Source of the DNA: Bdellovibrionales bacterium
Lineage (GTDB): Bacteria > Bdellovibrionota > Bacteriovoracia > Bacteriovoracales > Bacteriovoracaceae
Length of the DNA: 13,375 bases
NCBI GenBank assembly: GCA_023250775.1
Contig: JAHFAA010000054.1
Location: 1 to 13,375 of the forward strand
Direction: 5' to 3'
The notes below the pieces were generated by a model that was given only the letters and a program-made list of their open reading frames with translations, was not told the DNA's origin and did no database searches. Made by a program: the position numbers and the translations under genes. How positions within the stretch are numbered: the first letter of the stretch is position 1; every line of letters begins with the position of its first letter. Positions 6,836 to 12,629 of this stretch are shown here, one piece after another.

Positions 6836-7365
6836 ATTCCTATTTCTTTCAGTCCCGTAGCAGAGGTTTCACAAAGTTCGAGGGCGGTTTTGGCATCATG
6901 AAGTTTCGTGAGGGTTGATTCCATATTTGATTTTGCACTCGGGCAGCGATCAAAGGAGAATCCTGAGTAAATCTTGTCATTAATTTGCTTTCGAAGTTCG
7001 ATTTTTGGATCGTAATTATCTTCCGCATAGATGGCGGCAAATTGCTCAAGCGTACCAGCATAGAGGCAGGCAGCATAAGTTTTTGAAAATTTCTGGTAGA
7101 TCTCATTCATATCGGCAAAGACTGATTGGCAATCGCTTTTCTCAATGCTGGCAAAAGGGTGAAAGGGAATTGCATTTTTTTTCCCTTGCGCCTCTTCGTT
7201 GGCGACTCTTCTTTTCGCCGTCTCACTCAGCACGGTTCTAAATTTAAAAAAGGCCATTCCGGCAGCGCCATCGCGACAGGCCTTATGATCCTCCTGTGAC
7301 ATAGGAGCGGCATGAAGAGTATTCGCGAGAAAGAGCAAAAAAAGGGGAACGAATTTTAGCGCCAT
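6808..7365 (-). CDS. Small exported helical protein of unknown function
   Basis: From ATG 7365 the protein has 185 residues; no family is recognised. Residues 1-19 are a classic signal peptide (MALKF, hydrophobic core, ending NTLHA before APMSQ). The mature part is charged and mostly helix-like, with six cysteines (first at residue 30, last in the terminal QCRI), which suggests periplasmic or secreted disulfides. ATG 7365 is chosen because AAGGA stands six bases before it and places the signal peptide at the N-terminus; the upstream in-frame ATG at 7404 would add 13 residues without a good site. It precedes the peptidase gene on the same strand, but 131 bases, a possible terminator and an inverted repeat separate them, so it is probably its own unit. 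Confidence 0.72.
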   Translation of the reverse strand: MALKFVPLFLLFLANTLHAAPMSQEDHKACRDGAAGMAFFKFRTVLSETAKRRVANEEAQGKKNAIPFHPFASIEKSDCQSVFADMNEIYQKFSKTYAACLYAGTLEQFAAIYAEDNYDPKIELRKQINDKIYSGFSFDRCPSAKSNMESTLTKLHDAKTALELCETSATGLKEIGMIFRDQCRI

Positions 7366-7497
7366 GGTGATTCCTTCGATTGAGATAAAAAAATATGCTA
7401 TCACAATGCCAACTCGTCGATAGTATGAGGAATTAAGGAATCTGCATATATTTGCCGAAAAGACTCAGGTACTGAAATATTAACAAGAGATAAAAAG
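7366..7497. promoter_or_regulatory. Divergent intergenic region with weak promoter-like sites
   Basis: Separates the minus-strand gene starting at 7365 from the plus-strand gene starting at 7498. On the minus strand TTGGCA (7412-7407) stands 17 bases before TTTATC (7389-7384). On the plus strand TTGCCG (7452-7457) stands 17 bases before AAATAT (7475-7480). Both -10 boxes are poor. CTATC (7398-7402) and GATAG (7419-7423) form a small inverted repeat over the minus-strand -35. Promoters must lie here, but these exact sites are tentative. Confidence 0.35.
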
Positions 7498-9210
7498 ATG
7501 AAATTTTTATTACCGGTACTGTTTTTTATTTTTGTCGGCCACAACGTTCACGCCAGTGGCATCTGCTTAATCAAAAAACAAAGCAACAACAACATCTGGT
7601 ACGTTGAGCAAGATGGCAGTGCCCTGACAAATAATTATTACAGTATTCAACCTGCCATCGATAAACTGGCGCAGTTACGGCAGAGCGGGATTTGTCCTGC
7701 CCACACACCTGCGAGTGTGTCATGTTCGATTAAGAAAGTTGAAAACAATTCGCAATGGTATGTGGATTTAAATAATGAACATATCACCAGTGCCTACTAC
7801 TCGATGGACAGCGCGATCGCTCAGATGAGATCGTTGATTTCCTCAAATGTTTGTTCCGCTTACGTGACCGCGGGTTGTGAAATCAGAAAAACACCAAACA
7901 ATGATTCATGGAAAATTTTTCAGGCGGGCGTCGCCATCTCGGAAGGCTACTATAACTTTAGTACGGCCCAGACCCAGTTGAGATCCTTGAAGCAAAATTC
8001 TGTTTGTCGTCAAATCTCAGATGCCTTATGTGTTTTAAAAAAACGTGAGAACAATGATCTATGGTTTGTAGAACAAAATGGGGTCCAGCTAAGCCAAAGC
8101 ACCACAAATTTAAATGCAGGCGTAACTGTTTTTCAAAATCTGATTGCAGACAATGTGTGCCAGCTAAGCTTTTTCGCCGGCTGTGAGCTGAGAAAAAGAG
8201 ACGGAAATAATCTCTGGTACATTGCCGTTGGTGGGGAACAGCTGACCAGCAGCTATACCAATTTGGATAGTGCTGTCACGGAGATGCAATTATTGAGACA
8301 AAACCATGTTTGCCAGGAATATCTGCGTCAGCCATGCAAGGTGACCAAGGCCGATAATGATAATTCATGGCGTGTGATGGTGGGAGGAGTTAATATCCTC
8401 GGCTCAAGTTATACCAATCTGCAAAGTGCGGTCACTCAATTCACTTCACTGGTCGGCAAGAAAATTTGCGAAGATCCAAGATACCTGAGTACCTGCATGA
8501 TTAAAAAAGACAGCGGACAAAATGTCTGGCATGTCGAGCAAGATGGAAAACGCTTAAGCTCGGCCTACTACTCGATCTCACAGGCCACCACTCTCTTGAA
8601 TGATCTGCAGACTTCTCAGGTTTGTAATAAGAATCTTCAGCAAGGTTGTCAGGTGGTTAAAAGGCAAGGCGAGAATGCCTGGTATGTTATTCAGGACGGG
8701 CAACAGCTCTCGAATCTCTATTACAGTCTTGATTCGGCCACGGCGCAATTCCGATCCCTGTATGATACCGGTGTTTGTAAACGTGGTGAGTGTGAAGTGC
8801 GACAAGAGCGCCATGGAGGTATTGCGGTGATTCGTAGCGGGTACAAGCTCAATCTCTCGGGCGGTCTTGATTCCGCCGTGTCTCAGCTGGAAGAACTTCT
8901 GAGCAGTAACACCTGTGATCTTCCGCAAAATATTAAGCAATGTAATATCCGTCACCACAATGGAATCTATGTGATGATGGATGATTCAAGGCCAATTGGC
9001 ACGGCCGAAAATTACAGTGAGTTGGTGGCCATGCGCTCACGACTCCAGAATTTAGGTTATTGCTCGACTCTGAACCCCAACGAAATCGTTGGCAATGGCA
9101 ACTATCCAGGCGGACAAGACTACGATGGGCCTCGTTCAAATGATCTGGTCATGGAATACATTGATGACACTATCATTGCTCCGGCCCCTCCGATTGTGGC
9201 CCCTCACTAG
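7498..9210 (+). CDS. Exported protein of ten tandem two-cysteine repeats
   Basis: 570 residues; no known family recognised. A signal peptide (1-19, ending NVHA) is followed by ten repeats filling residues 23-522, then an acidic, Pro/Gly-rich 48-residue tail ending IVAPH. Each repeat reads roughly C-x-[IV]-x-K-(x5)-N-x-W-x-V-(x3)-G-(x2)-[LI]-(x3)-YYS-(x3)-A-(x6)-L-(x5)-VC. All 20 mature cysteines fall at repeat starts and ends. The first-to-last Cys distance is 43 residues in repeats 1-5, 7 and 8, 44 in repeat 6, and 41 and 40 in the degenerate repeats 9 and 10, which lack the Trp. The predicted order is beta-beta-beta-helix, closed by one disulfide per unit. This recalls small DUF1508/YegP- or DUF2188-like units in topology only. 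It would act in the periplasm or outside the cell, perhaps as a binding rod. The start has only a weak purine-rich site (AAGAGATAAAAAG). Confidence 0.85.
   Translation: MKFLLPVLFFIFVGHNVHASGICLIKKQSNNNIWYVEQDGSALTNNYYSIQPAIDKLAQLRQSGICPAHTPASVSCSIKKVENNSQWYVDLNNEHITSAYYSMDSAIAQMRSLISSNVCSAYVTAGCEIRKTPNNDSWKIFQAGVAISEGYYNFSTAQTQLRSLKQNSVCRQISDALCVLKKRENNDLWFVEQNGVQLSQSTTNLNAGVTVFQNLIADNVCQLSFFAGCELRKRDGNNLWYIAVGGEQLTSSYTNLDSAVTEMQLLRQNHVCQEYLRQPCKVTKADNDNSWRVMVGGVNILGSSYTNLQSAVTQFTSLVGKKICEDPRYLSTCMIKKDSGQNVWHVEQDGKRLSSAYYSISQATTLLNDLQTSQVCNKNLQQGCQVVKRQGENAWYVIQDGQQLSNLYYSLDSATAQFRSLYDTGVCKRGECEVRQERHGGIAVIRSGYKLNLSGGLDSAVSQLEELLSSNTCDLPQNIKQCNIRHHNGIYVMMDDSRPIGTAENYSELVAMRSRLQNLGYCSTLNPNEIVGNGNYPGGQDYDGPRSNDLVMEYIDDTIIAPAPPIVAPH
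7564..9063 (+). repeat. Ten in-frame coding repeats (about 153 bp period)
   Basis: Cys-to-Cys units lie at 7564-7695, 7723-7854, 7876-8007, 8029-8160, 8182-8313, 8335-8469, 8494-8625, 8647-8778, 8791-8916 and 8941-9063. Start-to-start periods in residues are 53, 51, 51, 51, 51, 53, 51, 48 and 50. Protein similarity is clear but DNA identity between units is low, so the array is old rather than a recent slippage expansion. Units 1, 2, 7 and 8 (with YYS) look closest to each other, and units 4-6 share a T-N-L variant. Confidence 0.85.
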
Positions 9211-9258
9211 TGTTACATTTACAGGGAGACTGTTGCGCCGTCCGTATTTTTGATAAAT

Positions 9259-9289
9259 TACAGCTCTTTAAAATGAGGAGCTGTATATG
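9259..9289 (+). promoter_or_regulatory. Hairpin overlapping the ribosome-binding site
   Basis: TACAGCTC (9259-9266) and GAGCTGTA (9278-9285) are exact reverse complements with an 11-base loop. The Shine-Dalgarno sequence GAGGAG (9275-9280) lies half in the loop and half in the 3' arm, and ATG 9287 follows the stem by one base. The fold would mask initiation, as in RNA thermometers or protein-controlled leaders. Confidence 0.5.
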
Positions 9290-10054
9290 CGAAGATCTCC
9301 CTGTAAAAACATCGTTTTAAGTCTCCTTGCATTCCTCGCCTTGGCATCCATCCCGCGCGCTCATGCCATGATTACGGCCGATGAGATTCGCCAAGACCGA
9401 CGCAATAATCAAAATTGTTTTCAGGCCCATCTTCTGGAGGCCATCCACACCAATATGGAAAGAAAAGATGTCTATGCAGATTTGACCAATGGGAAATCAA
9501 AAACTATTACCCATCAGCTTCTTTTGGCCGAACGTTTCGGGCTGATCATGGCCTATTACTTTGATGTGCGCTCTCGTCCTTTTCAAAAGAAAGGCATGAC
9601 CATCATGTGTGATGAGTTGATCTCGCCGCGACCTGTGCCTGTCTTTCAAATTTATGCCGCTCCAAGAGGTTTGGTGCCAGAAAAATTTATGCCGGCCGAT
9701 GGCAGCGGGCTTAAAAAAGAATTAAAAAAGGCCCTGAAAGAAAAAGGCCTCGACGAAGTCGGACGGATTACTCAAGCGAAGCTGGATGAGTTGGCGAAAC
9801 GGCCATCTTTTAACTGCCTTATCCGCAATGATTTAACCACCATCGTCAATACCGCTCGATTGGCGAAACAACATATTGAAGAGGCCAAGCGTTTGGGCAT
9901 TAAATCCACGGAAAGTTTGTCCTTAGCTCTCATCAATCGTGTGATCGCCATCTTGCCTATGGTTGATGCTATCGATAAGGACGCTTTCGAAATCCAGAAG
10001 GCCGGTGTGCCTATGATCTGCCAGGATTTTCCCGCTGCCAGCCCCGCATTATGA
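9287..10054 (+). CDS. Exported helical protein of unknown function
   Basis: 255 residues; no family recognised. Residues 1-27 form a signal peptide (MRRSPCKN, hydrophobic LSLLAFLALAS, ending RAHA). The mature protein looks helical and basic, with four cysteines (44 in NQNCF, 109 in IMCDE, 174 in FNCLI, 245 in MICQD), enough for two disulfides, and a Lys-rich helix at 141-152. ATG 9287 is supported by GAGGAG six bases upstream. It follows the ten-repeat protein by 76 bases on the same strand, so the two may share a transcript; no clear terminator lies between them. Its end overlaps the oppositely oriented TPM gene by 6 bases. Confidence 0.75.
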   Translation: MRRSPCKNIVLSLLAFLALASIPRAHAMITADEIRQDRRNNQNCFQAHLLEAIHTNMERKDVYADLTNGKSKTITHQLLLAERFGLIMAYYFDVRSRPFQKKGMTIMCDELISPRPVPVFQIYAAPRGLVPEKFMPADGSGLKKELKKALKEKGLDEVGRITQAKLDELAKRPSFNCLIRNDLTTIVNTARLAKQHIEEAKRLGIKSTESLSLALINRVIAILPMVDAIDKDAFEIQKAGVPMICQDFPAASPAL

Positions 10055-10666
10055 TGTGAAGAGGTCGTTTTTGAGCTGGTTCTTGTCATCCGCATGGCGG
10101 GGATAGTGTTGTGCCAAGGCCTCACCCACTTTTTGGATCCCTAATTTTAAGGCCTCAAGTGTTTGCTTGTTTTTTAAGAGGGGAATCATCTCGGCAATGA
10201 TTTTGTCCCAGAATTCTTGCCCCACTTTTTCATGAATGCCCTTGTCACCCATTATAATAATTCGTCGCTCGGTTTGAGTTAGAAAAATCAAAACGCCATT
10301 GCGATCTTTGGTACTGTGAGTATCCAGTTGAAAAAAAAGTTCCGTGGCGCGCTGGTGCACTTCCTCATTCATTTCGCTTTTAAAGGTCATTAGGCGTTTA
10401 ACCGTACCGATTTTTGCCAGAAAAAAACCCAGGACAAAAAAAGCAACAAAACAGTAGAGAGGAAGAAAAGGTAAGGAGTAATTGAGTTCAAAAACGTAAG
10501 CGCCAAACTGGCCGAGCAAACCGAGCAGAATGCCGGCGCGATAATGGGAAGCAGGGTAGTGATCAGAGGCCTGCACCAGGACGGGCACAATTTCGCCCGA
10601 GGTTTTCTGCTCATACTTGGAGACTTCATCAGAAATATTTTTTTTAAATTCTTCAGTTAACTTCAT
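10049..10666 (-). CDS. TPM-domain membrane protein with internal membrane hairpin
   Basis: 205 residues of the TPM (TLP18.3/Psb32/MOLO-1) family. The first part of the domain is at 1-40 (ISDEVSKYEQKTSGEIVPVLVQ). Two membrane helices follow at about 44-60 and 64-86. The second part lies at 90-190, with the family-typical RNGVLIFLTQTERRIIIMGD (122-141) and a C-terminal helix LEALKLGIQKVGEAL. No signal peptide is present; the membrane hairpin splits the domain. Family members accompany LemA and YgcG proteins; their biochemical role is poorly defined. ATG 10666 has TGAGG four bases upstream and lies 19 bases after the preceding TPM gene, making it the third gene of the lemA operon. Its stop (10049-10051) lies within the end of the convergent gene. 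Confidence 0.85.
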   Translation of the reverse strand: MKLTEEFKKNISDEVSKYEQKTSGEIVPVLVQASDHYPASHYRAGILLGLLGQFGAYVFELNYSLPFLPLYCFVAFFVLGFFLAKIGTVKRLMTFKSEMNEEVHQRATELFFQLDTHSTKDRNGVLIFLTQTERRIIIMGDKGIHEKVGQEFWDKIIAEMIPLLKNKQTLEALKLGIQKVGEALAQHYPRHADDKNQLKNDLFTS

Positions 10667-10685
10667 ATGACCTCACCAAAAAAAA

Positions 10686-11408
10686 TCACCAAGAACCCGA
10701 GGATCCACCGCCGGAAAAACCCCCACCGCCTCCAGACCAGCTGCTGCCACCGCCACCACCACTCGAAAAACCGCCGCCGCTTGTATAGTATCCACGTCGG
10801 CCAAAGCCTGTGCCAAAATTTCCCGTGAGTGTTTTGGCAATGAAAAAAAGGATGAAGAGGATGATGAAAATAACGGTGAAAGCGTGAGACATCATTTCCT
10901 GATGACGGACTTCCTTTTGCAGCGGAATGTTTTCCAGCTCGCCCCCCAAGGAGGCCATGATGGCCGAGAGGCCACTGACCATTCCCTGAGCATAGCGACT
11001 TTCTTTAAAATAGGGAGTCATCTGGCGAATGATATGAGAGGTGCCTAAGTCGGTGAGAGTTCCCTCCAGGCCGCGGCCGACTTCAATTCGGACTTTGTGA
11101 TCATTCAAGGCGAGCAAAAGTAAAACACCATCTTCGCGTTTTTTATCGCCTAGTTTCCATTGATCCACGACCTTAATCGAATAGTTTTCAATCACATCAC
11201 CTTCGAGAGAGGGGATGGTGAGAATTTGAATTTGAGGGCCGTATTTTTGTTGGTAGTGGTTCAAGGCATTGGATAAATCGATTTCTTCGTTTCGATTAAA
11301 AACCCCGGCCAAGTCAACCACCGGGCCGGTGAGCGCGGGAACTTCAAGCGCAAAAGCGCCACCACAAAAAATGATGGACAAGAATAGCAGCAATAGATTT
11401 TTTCGCAT
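10686..11408 (-). CDS. YgcG-like TPM-domain protein with Gly/Ser-rich tail
   Basis: 240 residues. A signal peptide (1-20, ending GGAFA) leads into an extracytoplasmic TPM domain at about 22-160, with the conserved opening LTGPVVDLAGVF (26-37), the core REDGVLLLLALNDHKVRIEVGRGLEG (91-116) and the IIRQMTPYFKESRYAQGM helix (126-143). A membrane helix covers 175-194. The tail (200-240) is very rich in Gly and Ser and ends SGSW, as usual for YgcG-like proteins. It would sit in the inner membrane with the TPM domain outside. The start is 2 nt after the lemA stop and has only a weak ribosome site, so translation is probably coupled to lemA. Family function is unsettled; membrane-protein quality control or phosphatase activity have been suggested for relatives. 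Confidence 0.9.
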   Translation of the reverse strand: MRKNLLLLFLSIIFCGGAFALEVPALTGPVVDLAGVFNRNEEIDLSNALNHYQQKYGPQIQILTIPSLEGDVIENYSIKVVDQWKLGDKKREDGVLLLLALNDHKVRIEVGRGLEGTLTDLGTSHIIRQMTPYFKESRYAQGMVSGLSAIMASLGGELENIPLQKEVRHQEMMSHAFTVIFIILFILFFIAKTLTGNFGTGFGRRGYYTSGGGFSSGGGGGSSWSGGGGGFSGGGSSGSW

Positions 11409-11410
11409 GA

Positions 11411-11998
11411 TTAAAATTTCACTTCAGGTGCATTTTCAACTTTCTGCAAATTTTCTACCGCGAATTGAGGCATTTTATTTTTGTGCAAGAAGAGTGAGTT
11501 GTACCATGAGGTTGGAGGAACGGTGATTTCATTATTAAATTCTTTGATCGATTCAATATAACGATTGCGCGCGACGGTGATGCGATTTTCGGTTCCCTCA
11601 AGCTGGGCCTGGAGGTCTTTGAAATTTTCATTGGCCTTGAGGTCTGGATATTTTTCCACACTAACCAAGAGGCGCGACAGAGATGAACTCAATTCACCTT
11701 GGGCCTGGCTGAACTGTTTCATCTTTTGTTCATTTAACTCGCTAAAGTTAACTTGGGTTTGAGTGGCCTTGGCGCGGGCATTGACCACCGCTTCCAGCGT
11801 TTCTCTTTCATGAGTGGCATAACCTTTGACCACGGCGACAAGGTTGGGAACAAGGTCGGCACGCCGCTTATATTGGTTTTGCACATCGGCCCAGGAGGCC
11901 TCAACTTGATTTTCTGCTAGAGGAATACTTCGCATGCCGCAGGCCGAAAGGGCCATGCATGAGACGATAAGAACCACGAGGGATAATTTTTGTATCAT
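11411..11998 (-). CDS. lemA: LemA family lipoprotein
   Basis: 195 residues from ATG 11998. A lipoprotein signal ends in the lipobox LSAC (17-20), so Cys20 would be lipidated. The LemA signature follows: a long helix with WADVQNQYKRRADLVPNLV (36-54), VKGYATHERETLEAVVNARA (57-76), a central helix with AQGELSSSLSRLLVSVEKYPDLKAN, then ARNRYIESIKEFNN and a short C-terminal FLHKNKMPQF. It would be a helical, membrane-attached periplasmic protein. ATG 11998 is chosen over ATG 12019 because GGAG (12005-12008) lies six bases before it, it starts directly at the signal peptide, and ATG 12019 falls inside the promoter -10 box. It heads the lemA-TPM-TPM operon, a common arrangement for this family. Its molecular function is not established. 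Confidence 0.9.
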   Translation of the reverse strand: MIQKLSLVVLIVSCMALSACGMRSIPLAENQVEASWADVQNQYKRRADLVPNLVAVVKGYATHERETLEAVVNARAKATQTQVNFSELNEQKMKQFSQAQGELSSSLSRLLVSVEKYPDLKANENFKDLQAQLEGTENRITVARNRYIESIKEFNNEITVPPTSWYNSLFLHKNKMPQFAVENLQKVENAPEVKF

Positions 11999-12017
11999 AA
12001 CTTTCTCCAGTGGAAGC

Positions 12018-12046
12018 ATTGTAGGGCATGGAGACTCGAGTCACAA
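12018..12046 (-). promoter_or_regulatory. Sigma70-type promoter of the lemA operon
   Basis: On the minus strand TTGTGA (12046-12041), a 17-base spacer and TACAAT (12023-12018). Transcription would start near 12011, giving a leader of about a dozen bases containing just the GGAG site before ATG 11998. The boxes match consensus well (4 of 6 and 5 of 6). Confidence 0.7.
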
Positions 12047-12111
12047 GAATTTAGATTCCTTGCAGTGACGCGCCTCAAAGGAGGACCTGACAAAAATTGT
12101 TTAATTTTTTA

Positions 12112-12141
12112 CTGACACCTCTCCTCTCAATAGTGAATAAT
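12112..12141 (+). promoter_or_regulatory. Sigma70-type promoter of the small Cys-rich protein gene
   Basis: CTGACA (12112-12117), an 18-base spacer and AATAAT (12136-12141), each one mismatch from consensus. An AT-rich stretch (12093-12110) upstream may act as an UP element. Transcription would start near 12148, leaving a short leader with AGGAG before ATG 12171. Confidence 0.6.
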
Positions 12142-12170
12142 CCGGGGCCATCAGATCATAGGAGAAACGC

Positions 12171-12548
12171 ATGCGAGGTCTTGTCACAATTCTTGTTCTT
12201 TGTTTTTCAGTTGCAACAGTGTTTGCATCCGAGCGCCCGGTTTGTCGCAATGTTGATGGGGAAATGGGCTGGGTGATGCCGAGTGGTCGATTTAGACCTG
12301 ATAAAAATTGTGCTGAGAAAGACGTCGTCTGCGCCGCCGTTGGGACGCGCGCCGAAGGTTGGTATTCTCTTGAGGGGATTCCGATGTATGACAATCAAAA
12401 TGGCGAACCTCTTCGCTGTGATTCTGACTATGGTAGAGAGCTTCTGACAGTGACATACCGTTATTTTTGTAAAGATGAATATGTCTATGAAAGTCATTAT
12501 GATCTGCTTGAGTATCATTTGAACTGCCAGTTCCCAAAAGCCGAGTAA
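12171..12548 (+). CDS. Small six-cysteine exported protein of unknown function
   Basis: 125 residues with a signal peptide (1-19, ending TVFA). The mature 106 residues carry six cysteines (25, 47, 54, 83, 100, 119), enough for three disulfides, and many aromatic residues. CAAVGTRAEGWYS (54-66) resembles a C-x-x-[IV]-G-[TS]-R-x-E-G-W motif that I recall from several small exported bacterial proteins of unknown role; this is memory, not a search result. It would be periplasmic or secreted. ATG 12171 has AGGAG six bases upstream and its own promoter. It stands alone between the divergent lemA operon and the DUF2779 gene, so the context gives no function. Confidence 0.75.
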   Translation: MRGLVTILVLCFSVATVFASERPVCRNVDGEMGWVMPSGRFRPDKNCAEKDVVCAAVGTRAEGWYSLEGIPMYDNQNGEPLRCDSDYGRELLTVTYRYFCKDEYVYESHYDLLEYHLNCQFPKAE

Positions 12549-12552
12549 TTTA

Positions 12553-12578
12553 GAATACTATTGCTCCAGCAATAATTC
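12553..12578 (+). terminator. Hairpin after the small Cys-rich gene, possible terminator
   Basis: TATTGC (12559-12564), loop TCCA, GCAATA (12569-12574), extended by GAAT (12553-12556) pairing with ATTC (12575-12578) across a 2-base bulge. It starts four bases after the stop codon. No T run follows directly; T-rich sequence appears 10-20 bases later (12588-12600), so it may be a weak terminator or an mRNA-stabilising stem. Confidence 0.45.
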
Positions 12579-12615
12579 TCTGGAACCTTTTGCATTTTTT
12601 CGGGACAATGGGAGC

Positions 12616-12621
12616 TATAAA
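12616..12621 (+). promoter_or_regulatory. Possible -10 box directly before the DUF2779 gene
   Basis: TATAAA at 12616-12621 would start transcription near 12628, about two bases before ATG 12630. No Shine-Dalgarno site lies between. A -35 is uncertain: TTGCAT (12590-12595) is 20 bases away, longer than usual. Confidence 0.35.
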
Positions 12622-12629
12622 GTAAAATT

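Noticed and set aside
7564..9063. Regularly spaced repeats that could suggest a CRISPR array.
   Set aside because: The 153-bp period is in frame, diverged at DNA level and coding; there are no short identical repeats with unique spacers.
9221..9256. ACAG...CTGT followed by TTTTT after the ten-repeat gene as a terminator.
   Set aside because: Only a 4-bp stem and the T run lies more than ten bases further on; too weak to call.
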